Part shown: piece by piece, positions 9,226 through 18,058 of the stretch
Numbering within the stretch: position 1 is the first letter of the stretch
Layout: each line of letters opens with the position of its first letter
NCBI RefSeq assembly: GCF_030062155.1
Contig: NZ_CP118269.1
Location: forward strand, 2,480,001 to 2,544,000
Length of the DNA stretch: 64,000 bases
Direction: 5' to 3'
Source: Pantoea sp. Lij88
GTDB taxonomy: Bacteria; Pseudomonadota; Gammaproteobacteria; Enterobacterales; Enterobacteriaceae
Translations under genes and position numbers: made by a program
Notes under the pieces: generated by a model
Database searches by the model: none
What the model saw: the letters and a program-made list of their open reading frames with translations, nothing else
Told to the model about the DNA's origin: nothing

Positions 9226-10044
9226 TTAAATCTGTTCCCAGCTCTGTCGCGCCAGCTGGTGTAATGTTTCGTCGTCGCCCTGTCCGGCACGGAGCTGATA
9301 CCAGCTGGCCATCAGTAACCGCAGCCAGGGTTGCCAGCGTCTGACCTGCTGCACCAGCACGGGAAGCGGCAGCTGCATCGCTGCGGCATAGTCTGCCAGC
9401 CAGCCGGCCTGATGCTGCGGATCGCTGGCACAGACGGCCGCCAGCTCAAGCGCCACGTCGCCATCGGCGGCATATTCCCAGTCGATCAGACGCAGTCCTT
9501 CAGGACCCTGTATAACATTTCCGGCATGCAGATCCATGTGCAGCGGGGCCAGCCTGAGGGGCCGGGGTTCACCCTGTTGCGTCAGCCGCCTGAGCGCCCG
9601 TAGCCAGCGGTAATGCCGCTGTGGCGTCAGCTGCCAGTAGTGCCATAACAGGGATAACATCGGCAGACGATAGCCGGTCAGCGGCTGTTGATGCAGCTGT
9701 TGCAGCAGCGCCACGATCTGCGGACGCTGCTGGCTGAAGCGTTGTTCATCCAGCGTATCGCCCGCGCACCAGGTCAGAATGATCCCCTGACGATGGCCCG
9801 CCACGGGCTGCGGAGCCAGACCGCTGGTTCGCAGCTTCTGTAACAGACGGAATTCGCGCTGCCGATCCACAAACGGAATGGCCGGTTGCGGTGCCGCCCG
9901 CGCGATAAAAGTGCCGCGCGGGCTGACAATCTTCTGGCTGTGTCCGGTCAGACCCGCCAGCGGCATTATGGATGCCCTTTCTGGTTCTGGTTCGCCGGTG
10001 ATCTGCTGAATTAACCGCTGGAAAGCCGGATTAATTCTGTGCAA
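9226..10044 (-). CDS. thiK: Thiamine kinase ThiK
   Basis: Phosphorylates thiamine to thiamine monophosphate with ATP in the salvage route. 272 residues, near E. coli ThiK (274). It has the choline/aminoglycoside kinase fold: LHMDLHAGNVI holds the catalytic Asp and Asn, and RLIDWEYAADGDVALELA the metal-binding Asp. The start overlaps the end of lpoB by 14 bp, suggesting translational coupling. The sequence is divergent and rich in Gln and Arg, but the kinase residues are intact. Confidence 0.93.
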   Translation of the reverse strand: MHRINPAFQRLIQQITGEPEPERASIMPLAGLTGHSQKIVSPRGTFIARAAPQPAIPFVDRQREFRLLQKLRTSGLAPQPVAGHRQGIILTWCAGDTLDEQRFSQQRPQIVALLQQLHQQPLTGYRLPMLSLLWHYWQLTPQRHYRWLRALRRLTQQGEPRPLRLAPLHMDLHAGNVIQGPEGLRLIDWEYAADGDVALELAAVCASDPQHQAGWLADYAAAMQLPLPVLVQQVRRWQPWLRLLMASWYQLRAGQGDDETLHQLARQSWEQI

Positions 10045-10627
10045 TGCCGTTGCCGGACCAGATGATCTCGCCGGTCTGAACCAGCATCAGCTGCATCTGC
10101 AGGGTCGGTGCTTTAACATCGCCGCGCGCGTTGCTGTAGAGCACATACTGCGCGTTAACGTTGCGCGCCAGGCCGATCGCTTTGCTGCGCGAGTTCAGGC
10201 TGTCATCCGGCGATAATCCCAGCGTCTGCTTTGCCTGCGCCAGTTGATCGGCAGAGACCAGGGTGAATTTACCGTTATTAGCCAGCGCATTCTGGATAGC
10301 CGCTGTGGCTTTGTCGCTTTGCAGCGCGCCATTGGTACTGTTTTTAATCCGATCTACCAGCAACACGCTGCCCGGCTCGGCGCTGGCGGCCTGTAACATC
10401 TGGGCCACCAGCGGCTGAACGGTCGCATCCCAGTTGATAGTGACCAGCTTCGGTGGCTGCGGCACAGGCTGAGGTTGCGGCACGGGCTCAGGTTGCGGAA
10501 CAGGCTGCGCTGGCTCTGCAGGCTGGGTCGGTTCAACCGGTGCAGGCTGCTGTTGCTGTTTCAGGACACAGCCGGTCAGAATGAGCGCCATCAGGAGCGT
10601 TCCGGTACGATTAATACTGCGTATCAC
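10031..10627 (-). CDS. lpoB: Penicillin-binding protein activator LpoB
   Basis: Outer-membrane lipoprotein that reaches through the peptidoglycan to stimulate PBP1b. 198 residues (E. coli 213). The signal peptide ends in lipobox LTGC with acylated Cys20. A Pro/Gln/Glu-rich flexible linker follows, about residues 24-60 (PQPEPVPQPQPVPQPP), then the globular domain beginning TINWDATVQPLV. Repeats in the linker DNA make small length changes likely between strains. It lies 11 bp after ycfL in the same operon. Confidence 0.95.
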   Translation of the reverse strand: MIRSINRTGTLLMALILTGCVLKQQQQPAPVEPTQPAEPAQPVPQPEPVPQPQPVPQPPKLVTINWDATVQPLVAQMLQAASAEPGSVLLVDRIKNSTNGALQSDKATAAIQNALANNGKFTLVSADQLAQAKQTLGLSPDDSLNSRSKAIGLARNVNAQYVLYSNARGDVKAPTLQMQLMLVQTGEIIWSGNGIAQN

Positions 10628-10638
10628 GATGAAAATCC

Positions 10639-11007
10639 TTAAAGATAGAGATAAAGACGAACCTTGCTGGCAGTCAGGTTACCCATTTGCGAAGCGGCGA
10701 CAATGCTGCCCTGCGGTGGAACGGTGACGGTCTGCGCCGGTTCCTGCGGGGTGATTTCCAGCCCTTTGTCGTCGTACCAGTAGTAACGATAGTGCACAAC
10801 AACCGGTGTTTCGCGCTGATTATAGAGCACGCTGGTGGCACGTTTCAGTCCATCGTTCTCATCCAGCGTCGGCTCATCGGTGATGATCCCTGCTGACAGC
10901 ACAGAGGACTCCATCACCAGTGACTGTGAGGTATTGATCATTGGTTTATCACTGCTACAGGCCGTCAGGCAGAGCAGGATCGGCAGGCCAGTCAGCCAGG
11001 ATCGCAT
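10639..11007 (-). CDS. ycfL: YcfL family lipoprotein
   Basis: 122 residues, close to E. coli YcfL (125). The signal peptide ends LCLTAC, making Cys17 the likely lipidated residue. The body is a small beta-rich domain (VVHYRYYWYDDKGLEI) typical of DUF1425. Function is unknown. Its fixed place between hinT and lpoB suggests an envelope role. It lies 15 bp downstream of hinT. Confidence 0.93.
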   Translation of the reverse strand: MRSWLTGLPILLCLTACSSDKPMINTSQSLVMESSVLSAGIITDEPTLDENDGLKRATSVLYNQRETPVVVHYRYYWYDDKGLEITPQEPAQTVTVPPQGSIVAASQMGNLTASKVRLYLYL

Positions 11008-11022
11008 AGCACGTTTCCGTTA

Positions 11023-11373
11023 TCAGTTAGAGAGCATCGGACCCAGCGGTTCACCGCCCAGCAGATGCATATGAATGTGATAAACCTCCTGACCACCATG
11101 TTGATTGCAGTTCACAATCAGACGATAACCATTTTGATCGATGCCTTCCTGACGGGCGATTTTCGCCGCCGTGGTAAACATGCGGCCCAGCGCGTGCTCG
11201 TGCGCCGCTTCCGCCTCGTTGACCGTTGGGATCAGGACATTCGGCACGATTAAAATATGGGTCGGCGCTTTGGGCGAAATGTCGCGGAAGGCGGTGACCA
11301 GCTCGTCCTGATAAACCACATCAGCGGGGATTTCGCGGCGGATAATTTTACTAAAAATGGTTTCTTCAGCCAT
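11023..11373 (-). CDS. hinT: HIT-family purine nucleoside phosphoramidase HinT
   Basis: 116 residues (E. coli 119). It hydrolyses AMP-lysine and other phosphoramidates in the cytoplasm. The histidine triad HIHMHLL near residues 99-105 carries the catalytic His. The N-terminal [24 protein letters not shown] is typical of the family. First gene of the unit running through ycfP; the upstream 360 bp also serve the divergent rhiTN-type operon. Confidence 0.97.
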   Translation of the reverse strand: MAEETIFSKIIRREIPADVVYQDELVTAFRDISPKAPTHILIVPNVLIPTVNEAEAAHEHALGRMFTTAAKIARQEGIDQNGYRLIVNCNQHGGQEVYHIHMHLLGGEPLGPMLSN

Positions 11374-11733
11374 GGTGCAATTCCTTTAGCCTGAGTCGTA
11401 ATCAATCAGTATGCGGGAGAAATTTGTTTTCTTTCAACCTCAGGACCACTTTTCTTGCATTGTTCGCCTGCCTTTGCAGCAGCCCCTCACGCCCCTGCCC
11501 GAAACGTCGTTATGAATGGCAGTAAAGCAGCCGTCATCACAGAAAAATGAAACGCTGTTTTATAAATTAGAATTGCACCACCCTTTTCTTTATCTGATTG
11601 CCACTTCAGCGCCAGCGCTTGCCAGATTGCGAAGGTTTAGCCCCTGCGTCAGCTCTACTTTGCTAATCAGTCCGGATGAGATGTCCGGCATCACCAGGGA
11701 TAAACCGCCATACATTATCAAGGAGCATCAGAC
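11374..11733. other. Divergent regulatory region, hinT / rhiT-like
   Basis: 360 bp with no gene. It must hold the hinT promoter on the minus strand and the promoter of the transporter operon on the plus strand. The only site I can name is the KdgR-like operator at 11546-11565. The rest of the region is unremarkable. Confidence 0.6.
11546..11565 (+). promoter_or_regulatory. KdgR-like operator of the rhiTN-type operon
   Basis: AATGAAACGCTGTTTTATAA has the imperfect dyad ATGAAAC...GTTTTAT and fits the pectinolysis regulator KdgR pattern described for Dickeya and related enterobacteria at nearly every position, differing mainly at the last two. It lies 169 bp before the transporter ATG. KdgR binding here is inferred from sequence only. 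Confidence 0.6.
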
Positions 11734-13332
11734 ATGCGCTCACGTAAAATTGGTCTTGGCCACTATCTGGCCTATGGTTCCGGAGATTTTCTCGGAGCGG
11801 GCACCACGGCGCTGACTGCCGCCTGGTTGCTCTATTTTTACACCACCTTCTGTGGATTAACCCCGATTCAGGCCACGCTGATCTTCGCCGCTGCCCGCGT
11901 GCTGGATGCCGTGGTCAGCCCGCTGATGGGCTTTCTGACCGATAACTTCGGTTCAACCTGGCTGGGCAAACGCTTTGGCCGCCGCAAATTCTTTATCCTG
12001 CTCGGCATACCCTGTGTATTCAGCTATAGCCTGATGTGGGTCAGTGACATGAGTTTCTGGTGGTATCTCTGCACTTACCTGCTGTTTGATATCGTCTACA
12101 CCATGATTCTGGTGCCTTATGAAACGCTGGTGCCGGAAATGACCGACGATTTCAAACAGAAGACCCGCTTCTCCGGTGCGCGCATTGGCCTGGCACAGCT
12201 CTCTGCCATTCTGGCGGCGTTTCTGCCCGGCATCCTGCTGGGAATGCTGGGCAAAGATAATCCGGACTCCTTTTTCTACGCCAGCCTGGTCTTCTCGGTG
12301 ATTTGCGCGCTGGTACTGACGCTGGTGTGGTGCTTCACCTGGGAGCGTCATCCGGATGACTTTTCGGCTGAATCACGTCGTGCCGATCAGGAGAAGCAGC
12401 AGCTGACGCTGATGCAGAATATCAAACGGCTCTATGTCGAGCTGGCCTCCACCTTACGTATCCGTATCTTCCGCCAGCACCTTGGCATGTATCTCGGCGG
12501 TTACATCGCCCAGGATGTGTTTAACGCCGTCTTCACCTGGTACGTGGTATTTGTGCTGATGCAGAGCGCGCAGGTCGCCTCCAGCCTGATGGGCACCATG
12601 GCGGTCTTACAGTTTATTGCCGTGATGGTGATGATCCCGCTCTGCATCCGTATGGGACCGGCCCCGGCCTATCGTCTGGTGGTCATCCTGTTTGGCCTCG
12701 CGGCGCTCTCTTATGCCGGATTGTGGTATGCCGGAATGAACGACAACATGTCGCTGCTGCTGGTGATCTCCGCCGTCGCAGGGCTGGGACGTGGCGGCAT
12801 CAATTATGTGCCATGGAACACCTATACCTATATCGCCGATGTGGATGAGGTGATCACCGGTCAGCGCCGCGAAGGAATCTTTGCCGGCATCATGACTCTG
12901 ACGCGAAAAGCGTCGCAGGCTGGTGCCGTCATGCTGGTCGGTATCGTGCTGCAGCTCTCTGGCTTTGTCTCTGGCCAGGCCACTCAGGTACCCGGCGTCA
13001 GCCACACTATCCTGGTGATTCTGAGCATCGGCACCCTGGCCGTGCTGACCTGCGGCTTTCTCGTTTCACTGCGCTTTAAGCTGAATCTGCAGACGCACAC
13101 CGTGCTGCGCCAGGAGACGCTGAAGATGCGCGACGCGGGCCGCATCGTGCCGGAGAGCATCACCCCGGAAGCGCGTGGCATTGTTGAAACACTGGCTGGT
13201 ATGCCTTACGAGAACCTGTGGGGGAACAACAACATTGGCTTCCTCAATCGCAACAAGCCCGCACCAGCAAAACTCGCCGCACATTCCGCTCTGACCCCTT
13301 CTTTAAACCCGACCTTAAAACGACAGGAATAA
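11734..13332 (+). CDS. rhiT: GPH-family sugar:cation symporter, RhiT-like
   Basis: Inner membrane transporter of 532 residues with about 12 hydrophobic segments. GYGSGDF-like start (LAYGSGDFLGAGTT), RVLDAVVSPLMGFLTDN and KRFGRRKFFILLG are hallmarks of the glycoside-pentoside-hexuronide:cation symporters (melibiose/YicJ type). A long hydrophilic C-terminal tail of about 80 residues ends it. The gene is 3 bp before a GH105 hydrolase gene, the same pair as rhiT-rhiN of Dickeya, where the permease imports rhamnogalacturonides. Start chosen by AAGGAG 9 nt upstream. The substrate is inferred from the partner gene; other oligouronides remain possible. Confidence 0.82.
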   Translation: MRSRKIGLGHYLAYGSGDFLGAGTTALTAAWLLYFYTTFCGLTPIQATLIFAAARVLDAVVSPLMGFLTDNFGSTWLGKRFGRRKFFILLGIPCVFSYSLMWVSDMSFWWYLCTYLLFDIVYTMILVPYETLVPEMTDDFKQKTRFSGARIGLAQLSAILAAFLPGILLGMLGKDNPDSFFYASLVFSVICALVLTLVWCFTWERHPDDFSAESRRADQEKQQLTLMQNIKRLYVELASTLRIRIFRQHLGMYLGGYIAQDVFNAVFTWYVVFVLMQSAQVASSLMGTMAVLQFIAVMVMIPLCIRMGPAPAYRLVVILFGLAALSYAGLWYAGMNDNMSLLLVISAVAGLGRGGINYVPWNTYTYIADVDEVITGQRREGIFAGIMTLTRKASQAGAVMLVGIVLQLSGFVSGQATQVPGVSHTILVILSIGTLAVLTCGFLVSLRFKLNLQTHTVLRQETLKMRDAGRIVPESITPEARGIVETLAGMPYENLWGNNNIGFLNRNKPAPAKLAAHSALTPSLNPTLKRQE

Positions 13333-13335
13333 CCC

Positions 13336-14475
13336 ATGACTGTATTTCCCGTTAAACACAGCAAATTATTGTGCCAGCCTGAGCATCTGCTGCCGCGCAG
13401 CGAACTGGTACAGCTGATTCAGAAGCTGACACAAAATCTGGTTAACATCACCGATGAAACAGGCGAATTTCTGTTGCGGCTGGACGATGGCCGGGTGATT
13501 GATACCAAAGGCTGGGCGGGCTGGGAATGGACACACGGCATCGGTCTGTATGGCATGCTGCACTACTATCAGCAGACCGGCGATCAGCAGACGCTGGCGA
13601 TCATTGATGACTGGTTCACTCAGCGTCTGGCGGAAGGCACGCCGACCAAAAATGTGAACACCGCCTGTCCCTTTCTGACGCTGGCCTGGCGCTACGAAGA
13701 GACCGGTAACGCGGCTCTTCGGCCGGTACTTGAGCGCTGGGCCGAGTGGATGATGTATGAGATGCCGCGCACCGAACAGGGCGGCCTGCAGCACATTGTC
13801 TATAACAACGAAAACACGCAGCAGCTCTGGGACGACACCCTGATGATGAGCGTGATGGCGCTGGCTAAGATTGGCCAGTTGCTGAAACGCGATGAGTGGG
13901 TTGAGGAAGCAAGCTACCAGTTCCTGCTGCACACCCAGTATCTGATGGATCGCAAAACCGGTTTATGGTTCCACGGCTGGAACTTTGATGGCCGCCATAA
14001 CTTTGCCGACGCGCGCTGGGCGCGCGGCAACAGCTGGGTGACGATTGTCATTCCCGACTTCCTGGAGATGATGAACTGGCCAGAACATCACGCGACCCGC
14101 CGCTTCCTGCAGCAGGTGCTGGAGAGTCAGGTCAGGGCACTGAAGGCCTGTCAGCACAGTAGCGGATTGTGGCATACCCTGCTCGATGATCCACACAGCT
14201 ACCCGGAAGCCTCCGCCACCGCCGGGTTTGCCTATGGCATTCTGAAAGGGGTGCGCAAGCGTTACCTGCCCGCTGAGTATCGTGAGGTGGCAGAAAAGGC
14301 GCTGCGCGGCGTAATGGCCAATATCGATGAGGATGGCGAGCTGAAGCAGGTCTCCTTTGGTACCGCGATGGGCAGCAATCTGGATTACTACCGGACGGTT
14401 CCCCTGACCTCCATGCCTTACGGACAGGCGATGGCCCTGCTCTGCCTGACCGAGTATCTGCGCATTTACCTCTGA
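13336..14475 (+). CDS. rhiN: GH105 unsaturated rhamnogalacturonyl hydrolase, RhiN-like
   Basis: 379 residues. Family 105 enzymes (YteR/YesR, RhiN) remove the unsaturated galacturonyl group left by rhamnogalacturonan lyase, using hydration of the double bond. Visible family features are WAGWEWTHGIGLYGMLHYY near residue 60, the catalytic Asp region QLWDDTLMMSVMALAKIG, and LWFHGWNFDGRHNFADARWARGNSWV. There is no signal peptide, so it acts in the cytoplasm on imported disaccharide. RBS AGGAA precedes the ATG. No rhamnogalacturonan lyase gene is in the window, so the cell may use oligomers released by others or have the lyase elsewhere. Confidence 0.88.
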   Translation: MTVFPVKHSKLLCQPEHLLPRSELVQLIQKLTQNLVNITDETGEFLLRLDDGRVIDTKGWAGWEWTHGIGLYGMLHYYQQTGDQQTLAIIDDWFTQRLAEGTPTKNVNTACPFLTLAWRYEETGNAALRPVLERWAEWMMYEMPRTEQGGLQHIVYNNENTQQLWDDTLMMSVMALAKIGQLLKRDEWVEEASYQFLLHTQYLMDRKTGLWFHGWNFDGRHNFADARWARGNSWVTIVIPDFLEMMNWPEHHATRRFLQQVLESQVRALKACQHSSGLWHTLLDDPHSYPEASATAGFAYGILKGVRKRYLPAEYREVAEKALRGVMANIDEDGELKQVSFGTAMGSNLDYYRTVPLTSMPYGQAMALLCLTEYLRIYL

Positions 14476-14484
14476 ATCCCGGCC

Positions 14485-14515
14485 AAAAAAAAGCCCCGCT
14501 TAGCGGGGCTTTTTC
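14485..14515. terminator. Bidirectional terminator between rhiN-like gene and ptsG
   Basis: AGCCCCGC and GCGGGGCT (14492-14499, 14503-14510) pair perfectly around TTA, with eight A to the left and five T to the right. It can serve both convergent genes. Confidence 0.92.
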
Positions 14516-14529
14516 ATCTCAGTACATCA

Positions 14530-15966
14530 TTACATGCTGCGGATGTAATCATCCATATCGGTTTTCAGGTTATCGGATTTGGTTCCGAAAATTGCCTGTA
14601 CACCGGAACCGGCAACCACTACGCCACGGGCGCCGAGGTTTTTCAGTTCAGACTGATCCACTTTCGCCACATCGGCGACGCTGACACGTAAACGGGTGAT
14701 ACAGGCGTCGAGGTTAGTGATGTTCTCTTTACCACCAAACGCGGCCACCAGTTTGCCCGCCATCTCAGTACCGGTCGCAGTAGATTGCTCGCTGCTGCTG
14801 CTCTCTTCACGGCCAGGCGTTTTCAGATCCAGCTTCGCGATCAGAACGCGGAACACGGTGTAGTAAATCAGGCCGTAGATGATACCGATAATCGGGAACA
14901 GCCAGATTTTGCTGCTGTTACCGCTCAGCACGATAAAGTCGATCAGACCGTGTGAGAAGCTGGTGCCATCACGCATGCCGAGCAGGATACAGATTGGGAA
15001 TGCCAGACCGGCCAGCAGCGCATGGATCACATACAGGATCGGCGCGACGAACATGAATGAGAATTCAATCGGTTCGGTGATACCGGTCAGGAACGAGGTC
15101 AGCGCAGCAGAGATCATGATGCCGCCGACTTTGGCACGGTTTTCAGGTTTCGCTGAATGCCAGATAGCAATCGCTGCCGCTGGCAGACCGTACATTTTGA
15201 ACAGGAAGCCGCCAGAAAGTTTACCTGCGGTCGGGTCACCTGCCATGTAGCGCGGGATATCGCCGTGGAACACCTGACCTGCCGCATTGGTGTATTCACC
15301 AATTTGCATCTGGAAAGGAACGTTCCAGATGTGATGCAGACCAAACGGCACCAGTGCGCGCTCAACGACGCCATAGATACCAAAGGCCACGACCGGGTTC
15401 TGATAGGCAGCCCACTGTGAGAACTCCTGAATCGCGGCACCAACCGGTGGCCAGATAAACGAGAGCAGCACACCCAGCACAATCGCCGCCAGGCCAGAGA
15501 TAATCGGCACAAAGCGTTTACCGGCGAAGAAGCCCAGATATTCTGGCAGCTTGATGCGGTAGAAGCGATTGAACATGTAAGCGGCAATGGAACCGGCGAT
15601 GATGCCGCCCAGTACCCCGGTGTCGGCGAGGTGTTTAGCCTCGATCTCCGCCGCAGGCAGATGCAGCACCAGCGGGGCAACGACCGCCATGGTTTTCACC
15701 ATGATGCCATACGCAACAACCGCTGCCAGCGCCGAAACGCCATCGTTATTGGTGAAGCCCAGTGCCACACCGATAGCGAAAATCAGCGGCATGTTGGCGA
15801 ACACCGAACCACCCGCTTCTGCCATCACATGCGAAACCACTGCAGGTAACCAGCTGAAGTTGGCTGAACCGACCCCTAACAAAATCCCGGCGATCGGCAG
15901 AACCGATACCGGCAGCATCAGCGATTTACCGACCTTTTGAAGGTTGGCAAAAGCATTTTTGAACAT
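14530..15966 (-). CDS. ptsG: Glucose-specific PTS enzyme IICB
   Basis: Inner membrane glucose transporter that phosphorylates glucose during uptake, receiving phosphate from EIIA-Glc. 478 residues (E. coli 477). The N-terminal IIC domain holds the membrane segments and the substrate motif [25 protein letters not shown] linker rich in Ser/Glu (near 390-400) leads to the IIB domain with the phosphorylated Cys in [13 protein letters not shown]. The upstream region keeps a CRP-like box, an Mlc-like operator and the sequence that SgrS pairs with in E. coli. Confidence 0.98.
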   Translation of the reverse strand: MFKNAFANLQKVGKSLMLPVSVLPIAGILLGVGSANFSWLPAVVSHVMAEAGGSVFANMPLIFAIGVALGFTNNDGVSALAAVVAYGIMVKTMAVVAPLVLHLPAAEIEAKHLADTGVLGGIIAGSIAAYMFNRFYRIKLPEYLGFFAGKRFVPIISGLAAIVLGVLLSFIWPPVGAAIQEFSQWAAYQNPVVAFGIYGVVERALVPFGLHHIWNVPFQMQIGEYTNAAGQVFHGDIPRYMAGDPTAGKLSGGFLFKMYGLPAAAIAIWHSAKPENRAKVGGIMISAALTSFLTGITEPIEFSFMFVAPILYVIHALLAGLAFPICILLGMRDGTSFSHGLIDFIVLSGNSSKIWLFPIIGIIYGLIYYTVFRVLIAKLDLKTPGREESSSSEQSTATGTEMAGKLVAAFGGKENITNLDACITRLRVSVADVAKVDQSELKNLGARGVVVAGSGVQAIFGTKSDNLKTDMDDYIRSM

Positions 15967-16001
15967 AGCGTGAAGCTCCTGAGTATGAGTGCATATTTGC
16001 G
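15964..16001 (-). promoter_or_regulatory. Putative SgrS pairing site and ribosome binding site of ptsG
   Basis: On the minus strand the ptsG leader ends with CATACTCAGGAGC before the start codon. This stretch is the same in the E. coli ptsG leader, where the small RNA SgrS pairs across the Shine-Dalgarno sequence (AGGAG) to block translation under glucose-phosphate stress. SgrS itself is not in the window. Pairing is inferred from conservation. Confidence 0.6.
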
Positions 16002-16058
16002 CAGTGCGCGTGGCAAAGAGGGAGGATTCTTTGCCGGGCTGGCGGTGACCGCCTTTTG

Positions 16059-16083
16059 ATTTATTACGAAGGGTAAAATAAAT
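16059..16083 (-). promoter_or_regulatory. Mlc-like operator of ptsG
   Basis: The minus strand reads TTATTTTACCCTTCGTAATA followed by AAT, an A/T-rich dyad closely resembling the E. coli ptsG Mlc operator (TTATTTTAC...GTAATAAAT) at the same relative place. Mlc would repress ptsG until glucose uptake sequesters it. Confidence 0.7.
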
Positions 16084-16096
16084 CCCGTTTTGTTAC

Positions 16097-16113
16097 TTTG
16101 ACGGCTATCACGT
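16097..16113 (-). promoter_or_regulatory. CRP-site remnant conserved in the ptsG promoter
   Basis: The minus strand reads ACGTGATAGCCGTCAAA. To my recollection this is the sequence in the E. coli ptsG promoter-proximal CRP site. A second half-site TGTGAT lies 16 bp upstream on the same strand. cAMP-CRP activation of ptsG is therefore likely. Confidence 0.65.
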
Positions 16114-16175
16114 TTCGACAATCACAAGTGCGCACTTTGCGAAATTTCTGACTGATCCGTTCAGGTAATCGGCGA

Positions 16176-16209
16176 TAAAAAGCTGACCCTGTCTGAAAAA
16201 ACAGGGTCA
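16176..16209 (-). terminator. Terminator of the pabC-mltG-tmk-holB-ycfH operon
   Basis: TGACCCTGT and ACAGGGTCA (16184-16192, 16201-16209) pair perfectly; on the minus strand the stem is followed by GCTTTTT. It lies 47 bp beyond the ycfH stop. Confidence 0.8.
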
Positions 16210-16255
16210 TATAAGCAGGTTACAGATTAATTACAGAGGCTGAAATAAAAGCCTG

Positions 16256-17047
16256 TCAGGCGCCCAGCTTGCTCATGGGAATATGAAACAGCGTGGAGAA
16301 GTTCTGAGTGGTGGTGGCGGCCAGTGTTTCCATATCCACGCCTTTTAAAACCGCCAGATATTCGGCAACATCGCGCGTATAAGCGGGCTGATTCTCTTTG
16401 CCACGGTAAGGCACCGGTGCCAGATAAGGCGAATCTGTTTCGACCAGCATCCGATCCAGCGGCACATAACGGGCGGCTTCGCGCAACTGTTCAGCATTGC
16501 GGAAGGTTACGATGCCGGAAAAGGAGATGTAGAAGCCCATATCCAGCAGTTTCGCGGCAGTAGGCTGATCCTCAGTGAAGCAGTGCAGCACCCCGCCGCA
16601 ACGCTCAACCTGCTCTTCACGCAGAATCGCCAGCGTATCTTCGCGCGCATCCCGGGTGTGAACGATGATCGGTTTGTTCAGCGCGATACCGGTACGGATA
16701 TGTTCCCGAAACGAGCGCTGCTGCTGTTCTTTGGTTTCTGGCTGATAGTGATAATCCAGCCCGGTTTCACCCAGCGCCACAACCTGAGGATCGGCAGAGA
16801 GCAGGCGAAACGCCTCAACGTCATAGGCCTCTTCCTGATTCAGCGGATGCACGCCACAGGAGAGCGCAATATTTTTTCGATCGCCAACCAGACTTTTCAG
16901 GGTGTGAAAACCGGGCAGCGTGGTGGCGATGGCCAGCATAAATTTCACATCACGTGCCGCCGCTTTGGCAATCACATCATCAAGGTCGCGATGGTTCTTT
17001 TCATAGTCCAGGCCATCGAGATGGCAATGGGAATCCACAATAAACAT
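16256..17047 (-). CDS. ycfH: TatD-family metal-dependent hydrolase YcfH
   Basis: 263 residues (E. coli YcfH 265). TIM-barrel amidohydrolase fold with the N-terminal metal site DSHCHLDGLDY, a middle GETGLDYHYQ, HTRDA and the C-terminal VETDSPYLAPVPYRGK. TatD relatives are metal-dependent deoxyribonucleases acting in DNA quality control, or D-aminoacyl deacylases. The exact substrate of this paralogue is unsettled. It follows holB by 18 bp, the usual enterobacterial arrangement, at the end of the operon. Confidence 0.95.
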   Translation of the reverse strand: MFIVDSHCHLDGLDYEKNHRDLDDVIAKAAARDVKFMLAIATTLPGFHTLKSLVGDRKNIALSCGVHPLNQEEAYDVEAFRLLSADPQVVALGETGLDYHYQPETKEQQQRSFREHIRTGIALNKPIIVHTRDAREDTLAILREEQVERCGGVLHCFTEDQPTAAKLLDMGFYISFSGIVTFRNAEQLREAARYVPLDRMLVETDSPYLAPVPYRGKENQPAYTRDVAEYLAVLKGVDMETLAATTTQNFSTLFHIPMSKLGA

Positions 17048-17065
17048 AATGACTCTCAGATAGGT

Positions 17066-18058
17066 TTAGCTGACCAGCGCAGGTTTCTGTTTATCCGCCC
17101 AGCTCAGGAGCTGATCGGTCAGCAATAATTCGCGATTGACTGACGCCACATGCAGTAACTGCTCGCGACAGCACATCCACTCCTGGGTGCTGCTGTTGAG
17201 CGCGCTGGCTGAAAAGTATCCGGCCAGCAGCTGCACCACATCCTGGCGATCGATATTACTCAGCCACTGACCGGCATTTTGCTGCCATTTCATCGCATCC
17301 AGCAGCAAAGAGAGCAGCCAGCCGATTCGCGCTGCGGCATCGTCCGCGTTCAGCGCAGGCAATAGCTGCAGGATATCCTGCTGCAACGCCGCGGGCAGCG
17401 CATCACAGAGCTTCTGGCGAGCCTGCCACGGACCGTTTTCCAGCAGGCTGAGTGCCGCACCGGGTGCGCCTGCGCTGAGGCGCAACGCTGCCAGCAGCAT
17501 CTGCTCATCGTGCGAAGACTGCTTCTTCAGCCAGAGCAGACTTTGTCCTTCGTCCGGTGGCGTCAGATGCAGCGTCATGCAGCGGCTGCGCAGCGTGGCC
17601 AGCAGCCGTGAGGGATCACGGCTGCTGAGGAAGAACCAGCTGTTGGCAGGCGGCTCTTCCAGCGTTTTCAGCAGGGCGTTGGCTGCCGCTTCCGAAAGCT
17701 GTGCGGCATCCGGCAGCCAGACGACTTTCGCACCACCCTGCTGACCAAAGTGATACATCTTTTCCGTTACCTGGCGCACCGCATCGATGCCCAGCGTACT
17801 TTTGCCCTTCTCAGCTTCCAGGCGATACCAGTCAGGATGGGTATTGGCCTGCATCAGCTGACAACCGTGGCACTCTCCGCAACTTTTCAGGCCATCCCGC
17901 TGCTGGCACATCAGCCAGCGGCTCATCCCCCAGACCAGCGCCTCATCGCCCATGCCAGCCATCGCCTGGATCAGCAACGCGTGATGCGCGCGATTCTCCT
18001 GATGCTGGCTAATCACCTGACGGTAGGGCTGATTCAGCCACGGATACCAGTTCATCAC
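17066..18058 (-). CDS. holB: DNA polymerase III delta' subunit HolB
   Basis: 330 residues (E. coli 334). Part of the clamp loader that places the beta clamp on primed DNA. The AAA+ fold is clear, with the zinc-binding cysteines in [20 protein letters not shown], the [25 protein letters not shown] box B region, and the SRC motif ([10 protein letters not shown]). The P-loop region reads [10 protein letters not shown], lacking the Lys-Ser/Thr of a working Walker A, as is normal for delta'. The start overlaps the tmk stop by 4 bp. Confidence 0.97.
   Translation of the reverse strand: MMNWYPWLNQPYRQVISQHQENRAHHALLIQAMAGMGDEALVWGMSRWLMCQQRDGLKSCGECHGCQLMQANTHPDWYRLEAEKGKSTLGIDAVRQVTEKMYHFGQQGGAKVVWLPDAAQLSEAAANALLKTLEEPPANSWFFLSSRDPSRLLATLRSRCMTLHLTPPDEGQSLLWLKKQSSHDEQMLLAALRLSAGAPGAALSLLENGPWQARQKLCDALPAALQQDILQLLPALNADDAAARIGWLLSLLLDAMKWQQNAGQWLSNIDRQDVVQLLAGYFSASALNSSTQEWMCCREQLLHVASVNRELLLTDQLLSWADKQKPALVS

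Noticed and set aside
11516..11815. 99-codon frame overlapping the KdgR-like site and the transporter start
   Set aside because: It contains the regulatory region and reads out of frame into the transporter gene, so it is unlikely to be translated.
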